The notes under the pieces were generated by a model. That model was given only the letters and a program-made list of their open reading frames with translations, was not told where the DNA came from and made no database searches. A program made the position numbers and the translations under genes. Shown in pieces: positions 1 to 7,979 of a DNA stretch of 64,000 nt. Positions within the stretch are counted from its first letter, which is position 1. Every line of letters starts with the position of its first letter. This DNA comes from Hymenobacter negativus (GTDB taxonomy: Bacteria > Bacteroidota > Bacteroidia > Cytophagales > Hymenobacteraceae): positions 124,001 to 188,000 of the forward strand of contig NZ_JAEDAE010000001.1 in assembly GCF_016056375.1 (NCBI RefSeq), given 5' to 3'.

Positions 1-622
1 CAGCTTCACCGAAGCATCCGGGGTGCCGCTGGCCGGCCTCACGGCCTGGACGGGCCTCTTCGAACACGGCCAGTTGCAGGCCGGCCAGCGCGTTCTCATT
101 CAGGGCGCATCGGGCGGAGTGGGCGGTTTCGCCGTGCAGTTTGCCAAAGCCAAAGGAGCCTACGTCATCGGCACCGCCTCGGCCGGCAACCTCGACTACG
201 TGCGGCAGCTCGGGGCCGATGAGGTGATTGACTACCGCAGCCAGAAGTTTGAAGACTTGGTGCACGACCTCGACCTCGTGCTGGAAGCCTCGCCGCTGCG
301 CGACAACGCCGAGCGGGTGAAGGCCATATCGGTGCTGAAAACCGGTGGCACTTTCGTCACCGTCAACCTCGACCATCCCTTCGACGACGCGGTGCATGCG
401 GCCCTGGCAGCCAAGCAGGCCAGGGGCGAGCTTTCGAACAACCAGCCCCGGCAGGAATGGCTCCAGGAAATTGCCCGACTCATTGACGCGGGCCAGGTGA
501 AAGTGTTTATCAGCAAGGTATTTCCGCTGGCTGAGGTGGCTGAGGCTCACCGCGAAAGCCAGACCTGGCACGTGCACGGCAAGCTGGTGCTGCAAATCCG
601 CCCCAACAACGAGCCGGCATGA
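1..622 (+). CDS. NADP-dependent zinc-type/quinone oxidoreductase, 3' part
   Basis: This is the C-terminal part of a medium-chain dehydrogenase/reductase of the quinone oxidoreductase type. The reading frame is open from base 2, so the true start lies upstream of the window. The nucleotide-binding Rossmann motif is visible as VLIQGASGGVGGFAVQFAK, followed by an acidic-turn segment and the typical C-terminal KVFPLAEVAEAHRES and HGKLVLQI. Such proteins reduce quinones or enones with NAD(P)H in the cytoplasm. Its TGA overlaps the ATG of the AraC-type regulator by four bases (ATGA), so the two are co-transcribed and probably translationally coupled. The substrate cannot be told from sequence. Confidence 0.9.
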   Translation, partial: SFTEASGVPLAGLTAWTGLFEHGQLQAGQRVLIQGASGGVGGFAVQFAKAKGAYVIGTASAGNLDYVRQLGADEVIDYRSQKFEDLVHDLDLVLEASPLRDNAERVKAISVLKTGGTFVTVNLDHPFDDAVHAALAAKQARGELSNNQPRQEWLQEIARLIDAGQVKVFISKVFPLAEVAEAHRESQTWHVHGKLVLQIRPNNEPA

Positions 623-1527
623 GGCGCTTCACTACCATCAGCGAGTTTCACGAATTCGTGCAGCTGCCCAAGCCCCAGCACCCGCTCCTGAGCGTGGTAG
701 ACGTGAGCACCGTGACCCACCGCTACGGCCCGGAGCCCACGAGCATGGTGTTCGAATTCTACTCCATCTCCCTGAAGCGAATGCACAATGTTAACCTCAA
801 ATACGGGCAGCATTCGTTTGACTTCAACGAAGGCATTATGTCCTTTATGGCCCCCAATCAGGTGTTTAGCATGGCGGTGGCCAACCCGGCTGAAGAGGTG
901 GAAAAATCGGGGTGGGTTATCTACCTACACCCTGATTTTCTGTGGAACACGCCGCTAGCCAAAACCATACAGCAGCACGATTTCTGGGATTATTCGCTCC
1001 GGGAGGGCCTGTTTCTGTCGGCTCGGGAGGAAGCGGCCATGCTGGCCGTCATCCTCGCCATCCAGCAGGAGTATAACTCGGCCATCGACCGGTTCAGCAA
1101 GCCGATTATCGTTTCGCACATCGAAAGCCTGCTGCAGTACGCCGACCGGTTTTACCACCGCCAGTTCCTTACCCGCGAAAAGGCCAACCACGAAGTGCTC
1201 GAACGGCTGGAAACCCTGCTGCGCACCTACTTCGACGGCAATAATGTCGCCGAACGGGGCCTGCCCACCGTGCAGCACGTGGCCGACGGCCTGCAGCTCT
1301 CGCCCAAATACCTCACCAACCTGCTGCGCGTGCTCACCGGCCAAAACACCCAGCAGCACATTCACGCCCAGCTGATAGCCAAAGCCAAGGAAAAACTATC
1401 GACCACTACGCTCACGGTGAGCGAAATTGCCTACGCGCTGGGCTTCGAGCACGCGCCCTCGTTCAGCAAGCTATTCAAGGCCAAGACCAGCCTGTCGCCG
1501 TTGGAGTTCCGCGCTTCTTTTACTTAA
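619..1527 (+). CDS. AraC-family transcriptional regulator
   Basis: A 302-residue protein with an N-terminal cupin-like sensor domain (about residues 20-180) and a C-terminal AraC/XylS double helix-turn-helix (about 200-300). The second helix-turn-helix is clear: TVSEIAYALGFEHAPSFSKLFKAKTSLSPLEFR matches the family pattern of S-x-I-A-x-x-x-G-F followed by F-x-x-x-F-K-x-x-x-x-x-S-P-x-x-(F/Y)-R. The start is the ATG overlapping the oxidoreductase stop. The coupling suggests it controls that redox gene in response to a small ligand, which is inference from context. Confidence 0.92.
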   Translation: MRRFTTISEFHEFVQLPKPQHPLLSVVDVSTVTHRYGPEPTSMVFEFYSISLKRMHNVNLKYGQHSFDFNEGIMSFMAPNQVFSMAVANPAEEVEKSGWVIYLHPDFLWNTPLAKTIQQHDFWDYSLREGLFLSAREEAAMLAVILAIQQEYNSAIDRFSKPIIVSHIESLLQYADRFYHRQFLTREKANHEVLERLETLLRTYFDGNNVAERGLPTVQHVADGLQLSPKYLTNLLRVLTGQNTQQHIHAQLIAKAKEKLSTTTLTVSEIAYALGFEHAPSFSKLFKAKTSLSPLEFRASFT

Positions 1528-1546
1528 CCCGATTTGCTCCAAACCG

Positions 1547-1562
1547 GTCGCGGCGCCGCGAC
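1547..1562. repeat. Perfect 16-bp palindrome
   Basis: GTCGCGGCGCCGCGAC lies 20 bp after the AraC stop. A related string, CTGTCGCGGCGCC, occurs just after the lipoprotein gene ending at 23815. It could be a short terminator stem or a remnant of a dispersed repeat; there is no T-run. Confidence 0.4.
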
Positions 1563-1654
1563 AGCTCCGCACCTGAAGTAGAGCAAGGCGTTTGTGGAGC
1601 CAGGAGAAACGCGGCCCAAACCACAACCCGCGTCCCAAAACCGGACGGCGCCGC

Positions 1655-1662
1655 TACATTTG
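1655..1662 (+). promoter_or_regulatory. Bacteroidota -7 box (TACATTTG)
   Basis: Exact match to the TAnnTTTG box of Bacteroidota primary sigma factor promoters, 33 nt before the chosen ATG at 1696. No TTTG -33 box is seen at the expected spacing, so confidence is moderate. Confidence 0.45.
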
Positions 1663-1695
1663 GGCCATTGCCGCCCGTTGGCCGCCCTGCCCGTT

Positions 1696-2619
1696 ATGTC
1701 CTTTTGCTTTCTTCCGCGTTTGTGCCGGCTGCTCCCGCTGCTGCTGCTGCTGCTGCCGGGGCTGGCACTGGCCCAAACCACTCCGCCGCCCATTCCGCAG
1801 GGCCGCTTTCTGAAGCAGACCGTGTTGGTGGGCGAGCCGCTCGACTACGAACTGCGCTACGAGCACGCGCCCGATTTGGAAGTGGTGTTTCCCGATTCGC
1901 TGGCCAGGTTTGCGCCGTTTGAGTACGCGGGCAAGACCTTTTACCCCACCCGCACCCGGCGCGGCATCAGCCTCGACCGCGCTGTGTACCACCTGCGCAC
2001 CTTCCGGCTCGATTCGGTGCAGGCCCTGGCCCTGCCCGTGGCCGTGCTGCAAGGCCCCGACACGCTGAGCGTGCTGCCGCTGCCCAGCCGGGTGCGTCTG
2101 CGCCGCACGGCTGCGCCGCAGTCCGCTGCTGCGTCCTTGCCCGCCCTGCGCCAAAATCTGGTGCTGGTACCCGTCGAGCCCATTTTCAACTACCCGTACT
2201 GGTTGGCCGGGGGGCTAGCCGGACTGCTGCTGCTGGCGGGCGGGGCGGCGCTGTTTCGGCGGCGGCTGGTGCAGCGCTACGCGGCCTACAAGCGGCGCAA
2301 AAACCACGGGTACTTCCTGGCACAATTTGCGCGGCACGTCGAGCGGTTCGAGCTTTCGCGCTCGGCCACCAATGTGGAGCGGGCCGTGGTGCTCTGGAAA
2401 AACTACCTCGCCGGCCTCGAAAACAGCGGCTTGAACTCCTTCACCACCCGCGAAATTGTGGCCTATTTCGAGAACGACTCCGACGTGCGCAAAGCCCTAA
2501 ATGCAACCGACAAGGTCATTTACGGCAACGTGCAAACCGAGGAAGCTGCCGAAGTCGACCGTGCTTTTCAGCGCCTGCGCGGCTTCGCCGAGCGCCGGTA
2601 TGCCTCGGTGGTGGGGTAG
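1696..2619 (+). CDS. Membrane-anchored protein upstream of BatA-like gene
   Basis: A 307-residue protein starting at ATG 1696, chosen because it places a leucine-rich signal peptide (residues 1-26, ending ALAQ) at the N-terminus; a longer ORF from 1594 would bury it. Residues 30-160 are a periplasmic, beta-rich segment, 167-187 form a transmembrane helix followed by arginines, and 190-307 are cytoplasmic and helical. The topology of a periplasmic beta domain, one helix and a cytoplasmic tail recalls BatD-like or DUF4381-like proteins of Bat operons. The next gene being a BatA-like VWA protein supports that, but no family motif was recognised. Confidence 0.7.
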   Translation: MSFCFLPRLCRLLPLLLLLLPGLALAQTTPPPIPQGRFLKQTVLVGEPLDYELRYEHAPDLEVVFPDSLARFAPFEYAGKTFYPTRTRRGISLDRAVYHLRTFRLDSVQALALPVAVLQGPDTLSVLPLPSRVRLRRTAAPQSAAASLPALRQNLVLVPVEPIFNYPYWLAGGLAGLLLLAGGAALFRRRLVQRYAAYKRRKNHGYFLAQFARHVERFELSRSATNVERAVVLWKNYLAGLENSGLNSFTTREIVAYFENDSDVRKALNATDKVIYGNVQTEEAAEVDRAFQRLRGFAERRYASVVG

Positions 2620-2632
2620 GGGCTAAGGTTGA

Positions 2633-2714
2633 GTAGGGATAAGGGATAGGGAATAAGGGAAAGATGACAGATGCTCTCCTATCCCTCACCTCTTATTCCC
2701 TATCCCCTCTCCCT
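2633..2714. repeat. Imperfect inverted repeat between genes
   Basis: Left arm near 2636-2657 (GGGATAAGGGATAGGGAATA...) pairs imperfectly with the right arm near 2692-2713 (CTTATTCCCTATCCCCTCTC). GTAG stands at the left border (2633-2636). It fills the gap between the membrane protein and the VWA gene and belongs to the set of intergenic inverted repeats of this window. Confidence 0.7.
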
Positions 2715-2721
2715 ATCTTCG
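2714..2721 (+). promoter_or_regulatory. Possible -7 box TATCTTCG
   Basis: TATCTTCG differs by one base from TAnnTTTG and ends 7 nt before the TTG start of the VWA gene. If used, the mRNA would have almost no leader. Confidence 0.3.
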
Positions 2722-2728
2722 CCCCCGC

Positions 2729-3751
2729 TTGAACGACTTTTTCAACCTTCTGCGCTACACCACGCTGGCCGGCTACCAGTGGCAGCAGCCGCGGCTGCTG
2801 CTGCTCATTGCGGCCGTGCCGCTGCTTTTTGGGCTGCGCTGGGTGCTGGCGCGGCGGCGGGCGCAGGTGGCAGTAGCCTTTGCGCCCGGCCCTGTGCGGC
2901 GCGACTGGTCGGCTGCCCTGCGCTTCGTGCCCGATGTGGTGCTGGGCCTGGCCCTGAGCTTCGCCATTGTGGCCTTGGCCCGCCCGCAACGCACCGATGA
3001 GCGCGTGGAGCAGTCCGGCCGGGGCATCGACCTTGTGCTGGCCCTCGACGTCTCGGGCTCGATGGAAATTCAGGACCTGCGCCCCAACCGCCTCGAAGCC
3101 GCCAAGCGCCTGGCCACCGATTTTGTGAGTTCCCGCGTTGGCGACCGCCTGGCCTTGGTGGCCTTTGCCGGCGAAGCCTATTCGCTGGCTCCCCTCACCA
3201 CCGACTACGACCTGCTGCGCGAAGACCTCGCCGGCCTGCGCGTGGGCATGATTAAAGAGGACGGCACGGCCATTGGCACTGCCCTGGGCGTGGCTACTAA
3301 CCGCCTGCGCGAGTCCACGGCCAAATCGCGGGTCTGCATCCTGCTCTCCGATGGCGAGAACAACGCCGGCAGCCTCGACCCGCAGCTGGCCGCGCAGCTG
3401 GCCCACGCCTTTGGCATCCGCATCTACACCATTGGGTTGGGCAAAGACGGCTTCGTACCCTACGGCCAGGATTCGCTGGGCCGCACCCGTTACGTAAACA
3501 CCCGCCTCGACGAAACCACCATGCGCCAGCTCGCCGCCGCCGCCGATGGCCGCTTTTTCCGTGCTACCGATACGGGCGCGCTGCGCGAGGTTTTCGCCCA
3601 AATCAACCGCCTCGAAAAGTCCGAAATCAAGCAGCTGCGTTTCCGCAATACCAAGGATTTCTACCGGCCGTACCTGTGGCTCAGCATCGGGCTGTGGCTG
3701 CTGTGGCTGCTGCTGAAAAACACGTTTCTGAGCAACCCGCTGGAGGATTAA
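2729..3751 (+). CDS. BatA-like VWA-domain membrane protein
   Basis: A 340-residue inner-membrane protein with two N-terminal hydrophobic segments (about 23-40 and 66-84), a von Willebrand A domain (about 100-300) and a C-terminal helix (about 313-332). The metal-binding MIDAS site is intact: DVSGS at 107-111, a threonine in the EDGTAIGTALG region (about 180-184) and the aspartate of LLSDGENN at 208. This is the architecture of BatA, which works with a MoxR ATPase in the cell envelope. The start is a TTG; no in-frame ATG precedes the first hydrophobic segment. No MoxR gene is adjacent; the nearest one lies at 49.7-50.6 kb on the other strand. Confidence 0.88.
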   Translation: MNDFFNLLRYTTLAGYQWQQPRLLLLIAAVPLLFGLRWVLARRRAQVAVAFAPGPVRRDWSAALRFVPDVVLGLALSFAIVALARPQRTDERVEQSGRGIDLVLALDVSGSMEIQDLRPNRLEAAKRLATDFVSSRVGDRLALVAFAGEAYSLAPLTTDYDLLREDLAGLRVGMIKEDGTAIGTALGVATNRLRESTAKSRVCILLSDGENNAGSLDPQLAAQLAHAFGIRIYTIGLGKDGFVPYGQDSLGRTRYVNTRLDETTMRQLAAAADGRFFRATDTGALREVFAQINRLEKSEIKQLRFRNTKDFYRPYLWLSIGLWLLWLLLKNTFLSNPLED

Positions 3752-3755
3752 AGTG

Positions 3756-3847
3756 CAGTTAATAGTTACCAGTGAGCAGTTAACAGTGTTGTTTAAATTG
3801 CGATACGGACTGTTAACTGCTCACTGATAACTATTACCTGTTAACTG
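3756..3847. repeat. Long inverted repeat, CAGTTAATAGTTACC family
   Basis: The arm at 3756-3787 (CAGTTAATAGTTACCAGTGA...) pairs with 3809-3847 around a loop of about 21 bp, with one substitution and a short insertion in the right arm. It fills the gap between the BatA-like and YggS genes. It is AT-rich, unlike its surroundings. Confidence 0.85.
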
Positions 3848-3852
3848 AAAAG

Positions 3853-4521
3853 ATGTCCATCGCCGATAACATCCACCGCCTCAATGCTGAGCTGGCCGGC
3901 ACAGCCACCCGCCTGTGTGTCGTCACCAAGACCCACCCCGTCGAGCTGCTGCAAGAGGCTTATTACGCCGGGGCGCGCTGCTTCGGCGAGAACCGGCCCC
4001 AAGAAATGGCCGCCAAGCAGCCCCAACTGCCGCCCGATGTGGAATGGCACCTCATCGGCCAGCTCCAGACCAACAAGGTGAAGCTGCTGGCCCCCTTCGT
4101 GCACACCATCCAGAGCATCGACAGCCTGAAGTTGCTGCGCGAAATCAATAAGCACGCCGCCGCTAACAACCGCGTTATCAACGGCCTGCTACAATTCCAC
4201 ATCGCACAGGAAGAAAACAAATCGGGCCTTACGCTGGCCGAAGCCGAGGAAATCCTGACCGCGACCGAGTTCCCGCAGCTGCAAAACGTGCGCCTCACCG
4301 GCGTGATGGGGGTAGCCACTTTTACTTCCGATGAGGCTCAGCTGCGGCAGGAATTCCTAATGCTGCACGGCTATTTCGACCACCTCAAAGACACGTATTT
4401 TGCGCATGCGCCGGCCTTCCGCGACATCTCGATGGGCATGAGCGGCGACTACAAGCTGGCCGTGGCCGAAGGCAGCACGCTGGTGCGGGTGGGCAGCGCC
4501 ATTTTCGGCAGCCGGGGGTAG
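3853..4521 (+). CDS. yggS: YggS/PLPBP-family pyridoxal phosphate homeostasis protein
   Basis: A 222-residue protein of the PROSC/YggS family, a single TIM-like barrel that binds pyridoxal 5'-phosphate and keeps vitamin B6 and amino-acid pools balanced rather than catalysing a known reaction. The PLP lysine is K26 in VVTKTHP. Other family blocks are GENRPQE, WHLIGQLQTNK and the C-terminal MGMSGDYKLAVAEGSTLVRVGSAIFG. The length is normal for the family. The ATG follows directly after the inverted repeat, and the gene is probably monocistronic. Confidence 0.95.
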   Translation: MSIADNIHRLNAELAGTATRLCVVTKTHPVELLQEAYYAGARCFGENRPQEMAAKQPQLPPDVEWHLIGQLQTNKVKLLAPFVHTIQSIDSLKLLREINKHAAANNRVINGLLQFHIAQEENKSGLTLAEAEEILTATEFPQLQNVRLTGVMGVATFTSDEAQLRQEFLMLHGYFDHLKDTYFAHAPAFRDISMGMSGDYKLAVAEGSTLVRVGSAIFGSRG

Positions 4522-4644
4522 GGGCCTTTCGCGCACTGCGTACTTCTGCGTAAACCACTGCGCCCACTGCGGGAACCACCGTTAGAACAACCCTGGAACC
4601 ACAACGGTAGAAATTCGCCTATCTTCCGTCCCTAAATTCCCACC

Positions 4645-5826
4645 ATGCCCGCCACCACTGCGTCCTCGCCGCCTCCACCGGCTATTGTGGCTAACCAGCA
4701 CATCTACGACGACTATTTCGAGGAGGAATTCACCCGCACGGTGGACGAAAACATCCTGCAGCTGCTCGACCGTGTCTGGTTTCGCTCCGAGCTGGTGGGC
4801 TTCGAGAATTACCCTCAGCGCAACAACCCCGACCGGCCCCTGATTTTCGCCAGCAACCACTCCGGCATGGCCTTTCCCTGGGATGCCATTGTGGCCCTGT
4901 CGCATCTATTCCGCTACCTGCCCCGGCACGAGAACATGAGCGACCTGCCGCGCCCGCTCTCGGCCCCGCTGCTCTCGCAAACGGCTCTGATGAACCCCTA
5001 TCTAGTCAAGGACTTCTGGAAAAAATGCGGCTGCGTGGATGCCACGACGCTGAATTTTGAAACCATGATGTACTACCAGGACCACAACCTGATGCTTTAC
5101 CCCGAGGGGGTGCCCGGCATCGGCAAGGGGTTCAATCGCAAGTACCAGCTGCAGCGCCTGGCCACCAGCATGGTGCGCCTGGCCCTGCAACACGGCACCG
5201 ATATCGTGCCCTTCTACACCATCAACGCCGAATACCTCAACCCCTACGCCTATAGCTGGGACGGCATCAACAACCTGACCAAGAAAATCGGTATTCCGTT
5301 TTTGCCGCTCACGCTGTTGCTGTTGTTGGTCCTGGTGCAGCCCTGGGCTTTTTATCTCGCGTTTCCCGCCAAGCTCGTCTTCGTGATGGGCACGCGCATT
5401 CGCCCCTCCGACCTCACCAGCAAAACCGTGGACGAGCTAAGCCGCGACGAATACCTGGCCCTGAGTGAGCAAATCCGGCTGCAGATGCAGGCCGAAATGG
5501 ACGCCGCCGTAGCAGCCCACGGCCAGAAGCCCTACCGCTGGGCCGAGCTCTGGCAGCGCATCAAGGAAAATCGCCGCTTCTTCCCATTTTTTCTGCCCTT
5601 CGCCTGGCCGGCCATGTTCACCGAGTTCGAGCGGCTTTACGTGAAAGAAGGCCGCCGCAATTTCCGCATGCAGCTCGACCGGCCCGGCGCGTGGCTGCGG
5701 ATGCTCTGGCGCAACCCCATAACCCTGGCTTATTTCGTCCCGTTGTTAGGCTGGATTCCGCTGGCCATCAAAGGCTACCGCGGCAACAAGCTGGGCGAAA
5801 AGCAGAAGTCCTACCGCAGTAGCTAG
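4645..5826 (+). CDS. Lysophospholipid acyltransferase-family protein
   Basis: A 393-residue protein related to the PlsC/LPLAT acyltransferases. The catalytic block is ASNHSGMAFPWDA (around residue 70-80), with the His-to-Asp spacing of the NHSGxxPWDA subgroup rather than the strict HX4D, and the acceptor-binding block is LMLYPEGVPG. A hydrophobic stretch (about 220-250) should anchor it in the inner membrane, and a second hydrophobic patch lies near the C-terminus. It likely transfers an acyl chain to a lipid acceptor; the acceptor is unknown. TATCTTCC at 4620-4627 is a weak -7 candidate. Confidence 0.82.
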   Translation: MPATTASSPPPPAIVANQHIYDDYFEEEFTRTVDENILQLLDRVWFRSELVGFENYPQRNNPDRPLIFASNHSGMAFPWDAIVALSHLFRYLPRHENMSDLPRPLSAPLLSQTALMNPYLVKDFWKKCGCVDATTLNFETMMYYQDHNLMLYPEGVPGIGKGFNRKYQLQRLATSMVRLALQHGTDIVPFYTINAEYLNPYAYSWDGINNLTKKIGIPFLPLTLLLLLVLVQPWAFYLAFPAKLVFVMGTRIRPSDLTSKTVDELSRDEYLALSEQIRLQMQAEMDAAVAAHGQKPYRWAELWQRIKENRRFFPFFLPFAWPAMFTEFERLYVKEGRRNFRMQLDRPGAWLRMLWRNPITLAYFVPLLGWIPLAIKGYRGNKLGEKQKSYRSS

Positions 5827-5838
5827 GGCTTCCAAAAT

Positions 5839-5931
5839 CGGCTGTCATCCTGAGCTTGCGAAGGACCTTGTCACGTTTGCATAAGTTGCTCTCACTGGAT
5901 AAGGTCCTTCGCAAGCTCAGGATGACAGCCG
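5839..5931. repeat. REPIN-like inverted repeat, TGTCATCCTGAGC family
   Basis: Perfect 31-bp arms (5839-5869 and 5901-5931; core TGTCATCCTGAGCTTGCGAA) around a 31-bp loop, 12 bp after the acyltransferase stop. The GTCAT ends resemble the repeats at 14435 and 19155. This string type is common as dispersed intergenic repeats in many bacteria. Confidence 0.92.
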
Positions 5932-5965
5932 CGCACCTCACCCCCTCCTCCCAAATCCCACCCGA

Positions 5966-6940
5966 ATGCCCTCTTTCCAACACCTGCTGCTCAAGCAGTT
6001 TCTCACGGCGGCGGCCGCCCCGCTGGCCCGTCGCAAGCCCAGCGTAGGGGCCATGCGCCTGGCCATGGAGGCCGGCTCCCTCTTCCAGTTTATGCCCTGG
6101 AAGGTGAATCTGGAAAGTTTCAAGCTCGACAACCGCCTCGAAGCCGAGTGGCTGCGGCCGCGCGCTGCGCACCCTACGCGGGTATTGCTCTACCTGCACG
6201 GCGGCGGCTACGTGCTGGGCTCGCTCAATACCCACCGCAGCCTGGTGGGCAGCCTGGCCCAGCGTACGGGCCTCAACGTGCTCACCATCAACTACCGCAA
6301 AGCGCCCGACCATCCGTTCCCGGCCGCGCTCGATGATGCCCGCCGGGCCTACCGCTGGCTGCTGCGCCACGGCCACCAGCCCCACGAAATCGTGGTGGCC
6401 GGCGACTCGGCCGGTGGCGGCCTGGCCCTCGCGCTGCTGCTGGCTCTGCGCGACGCCGACGAAACCCTGCCCGCCGCTGGCATTGGCCTCTCGCCCTGGA
6501 CCGACCTCAACCTGCCCATCACCGCCCTGCGCCGCGTGGCCCGCGAAGAAGGCCTCCTGCTCGAAGCCCTGCAAATGCGCACCTGGGGACCGCTCTACGC
6601 CCACAAAACGCCCATCACGCACCCGCTGCTCTCGCCCGCTCAGGCCGACTTGCACGGCCTGCCGCCGCTGCTCATCCAGATTTCCACGGCCGAGGTACTG
6701 TACGATGACGTGGTAAAATTCACCCGCAAAGCCCGCGCCGCCGGCGTGTCAGTCACGCTTCAACCATTTGAGGGACTGGTGCATTGGTGGCATTTGTTTT
6801 GGCGCGTGGTGCCCGAAGCCCGGCAGGCCCTCGACCAGGTAGCGGCCTTCCTGACGGAAATGTGGGCCCGGCCAGCTGCAAAGCCTGCCCACCTGTTGCT
6901 GGGCGAACGGCGCTTGCCCCTGCGCCGCCGTGCCGCATAG
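5966..6940 (+). CDS. Alpha/beta hydrolase, hormone-sensitive lipase family
   Basis: A 324-residue esterase of the HSL (family IV) group. The oxyanion-hole motif HGGGY is at 78-82 and the nucleophile elbow GDSAGGG at 146-152, with Ser148 as nucleophile. The acid residue should lie in the segment AEVLYDD (242-248), where the usual DPLRDE aspartate position carries Glu243, and His273 in LVHWWH is the likely base. No signal peptide is apparent, so it is predicted to be cytoplasmic. It probably hydrolyses short-chain or medium-chain esters. The start was taken at the ATG just after the inverted repeat. Confidence 0.9.
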   Translation: MPSFQHLLLKQFLTAAAAPLARRKPSVGAMRLAMEAGSLFQFMPWKVNLESFKLDNRLEAEWLRPRAAHPTRVLLYLHGGGYVLGSLNTHRSLVGSLAQRTGLNVLTINYRKAPDHPFPAALDDARRAYRWLLRHGHQPHEIVVAGDSAGGGLALALLLALRDADETLPAAGIGLSPWTDLNLPITALRRVAREEGLLLEALQMRTWGPLYAHKTPITHPLLSPAQADLHGLPPLLIQISTAEVLYDDVVKFTRKARAAGVSVTLQPFEGLVHWWHLFWRVVPEARQALDQVAAFLTEMWARPAAKPAHLLLGERRLPLRRRAA

Positions 6941-7189
6941 GTTGGGGGTGAAGGGGTTACGAAGCGCAACCGCCGGCCTCAAATATTCAGCAAATCGGAA
7001 AAATAAATTCTCTTTTTGGTGATTTTTAAGCCACTTTTAAAGAAATCCGGCGTACACAGCTCAACTATGTTAGCGAGTGTTCGTAGGTTTGCATCGAATT
7101 TAGTCGGCTTGCATACTACTTTGGTATGGCAATGGGCTTTCTTACAGTAGGTTCCCTTTTTTCTTTCACTCCAACCCGTTTCCCGCACC

Positions 7190-7831
7190 ATGGAAGATTT
7201 GTTTAAAAAGTTCGTAAATGCTGGCGTCGGCTACATCGCCCAGGGCAGCAAGTCGGTTCAAAGCACCATCGATAAGCTGGTGAAGGACAACAAAATGACC
7301 CAGGCCGAGGGTAAGAAAATTGTGGATGAGTTGCTGAAAAGCGGCGAAACCAAGCGCGCCGAGCTCGAAAAGCAATTCCAGGGCCTGGCCGACCGTGTGC
7401 GCAGCACCGTGGGCCTCGGCGACTCGAAACCCGCAAAAGGCAAAGCCACCGCTAAAAAGCCCGCTGCTAAAGCTGCTGCCAAGCCTGCTGCCAAAACCTC
7501 CAGCGTGGTAAGCGCCGCCAAAACCACCGCCAACCAAGCCGCCAGCCGCGCCGCCGGCGCCGTGAAAAACGTGGCCGACCGCGTGAGCGCCGCTGCCGAA
7601 ACCGCCCAAAAATCCACTGCCGCCACGGCAGCAGCTGCTGCCAAACCGGCCGCTAAGCCCGCCGCCAAAGCTGCCGCTAAGCCATCTGCAACAGCAGCCA
7701 AATCAGCTGCTAAGCCCGCTGCCAAAGCCCCCGCCGCGAAAGCTACCGCCAAACCGGCTGCTAAGCCCGCTGCCAAACCAGCAGCGAAAACTGCTGCCCC
7801 GGCTTCGGCTGGCAGCGAAGGCAACGCGTAA
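7190..7831 (+). CDS. Phasin-like protein with histone H1-like AAKP tail
   Basis: A 213-residue protein in two parts. Residues 1-75 are an amphipathic helical domain (FKKFVNAGVGYIAQGSKSVQ, then KKIVDELLKSGETKRAELEKQ) resembling the PhaF/phasin family. Residues 80-205 are a low-complexity basic tail of repeated AAKPAAK units like histone H1 and the PhaF C-terminus, which binds DNA without specificity. In PhaF-type proteins the head binds polyhydroxyalkanoate granules and the tail binds the nucleoid. No PHA synthase is in the window, so a role in granules or in nucleoid packing is open. A strong terminator follows. Confidence 0.78.
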   Translation: MEDLFKKFVNAGVGYIAQGSKSVQSTIDKLVKDNKMTQAEGKKIVDELLKSGETKRAELEKQFQGLADRVRSTVGLGDSKPAKGKATAKKPAAKAAAKPAAKTSSVVSAAKTTANQAASRAAGAVKNVADRVSAAAETAQKSTAATAAAAAKPAAKPAAKAAAKPSATAAKSAAKPAAKAPAAKATAKPAAKPAAKPAAKTAAPASAGSEGNA

Positions 7832-7850
7832 GCAGCTTCCTGTTATCGTG

Positions 7851-7887
7851 AAAAAACCCCGTTCGCCAGAAGCGAACGGGGTTTTTT
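7851..7887 (+). terminator. Rho-independent terminator after phasin-like gene
   Basis: A 10-bp GC-rich stem, CCCCGTTCGC paired with GCGAACGGGG, has a 5-nt loop and is followed by TTTTTT. The A-run on the left makes it usable in both directions. Confidence 0.95.
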
Positions 7888-7979
7888 AGCGTAAATAATC
7901 GGCTCTGAAATGAGTCTGGCAGGCGTGGTAACCGGCCAAAACCTGCGAAATCAGATTAATCTGCGTAAATCTGCGGTTG

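Noticed and set aside
7440..7800. AAKP-rich segment considered as a tandem DNA repeat
   Set aside because: The DNA is repetitive only because the protein tail is low-complexity; codon choice varies, so it is better described as a coding feature.
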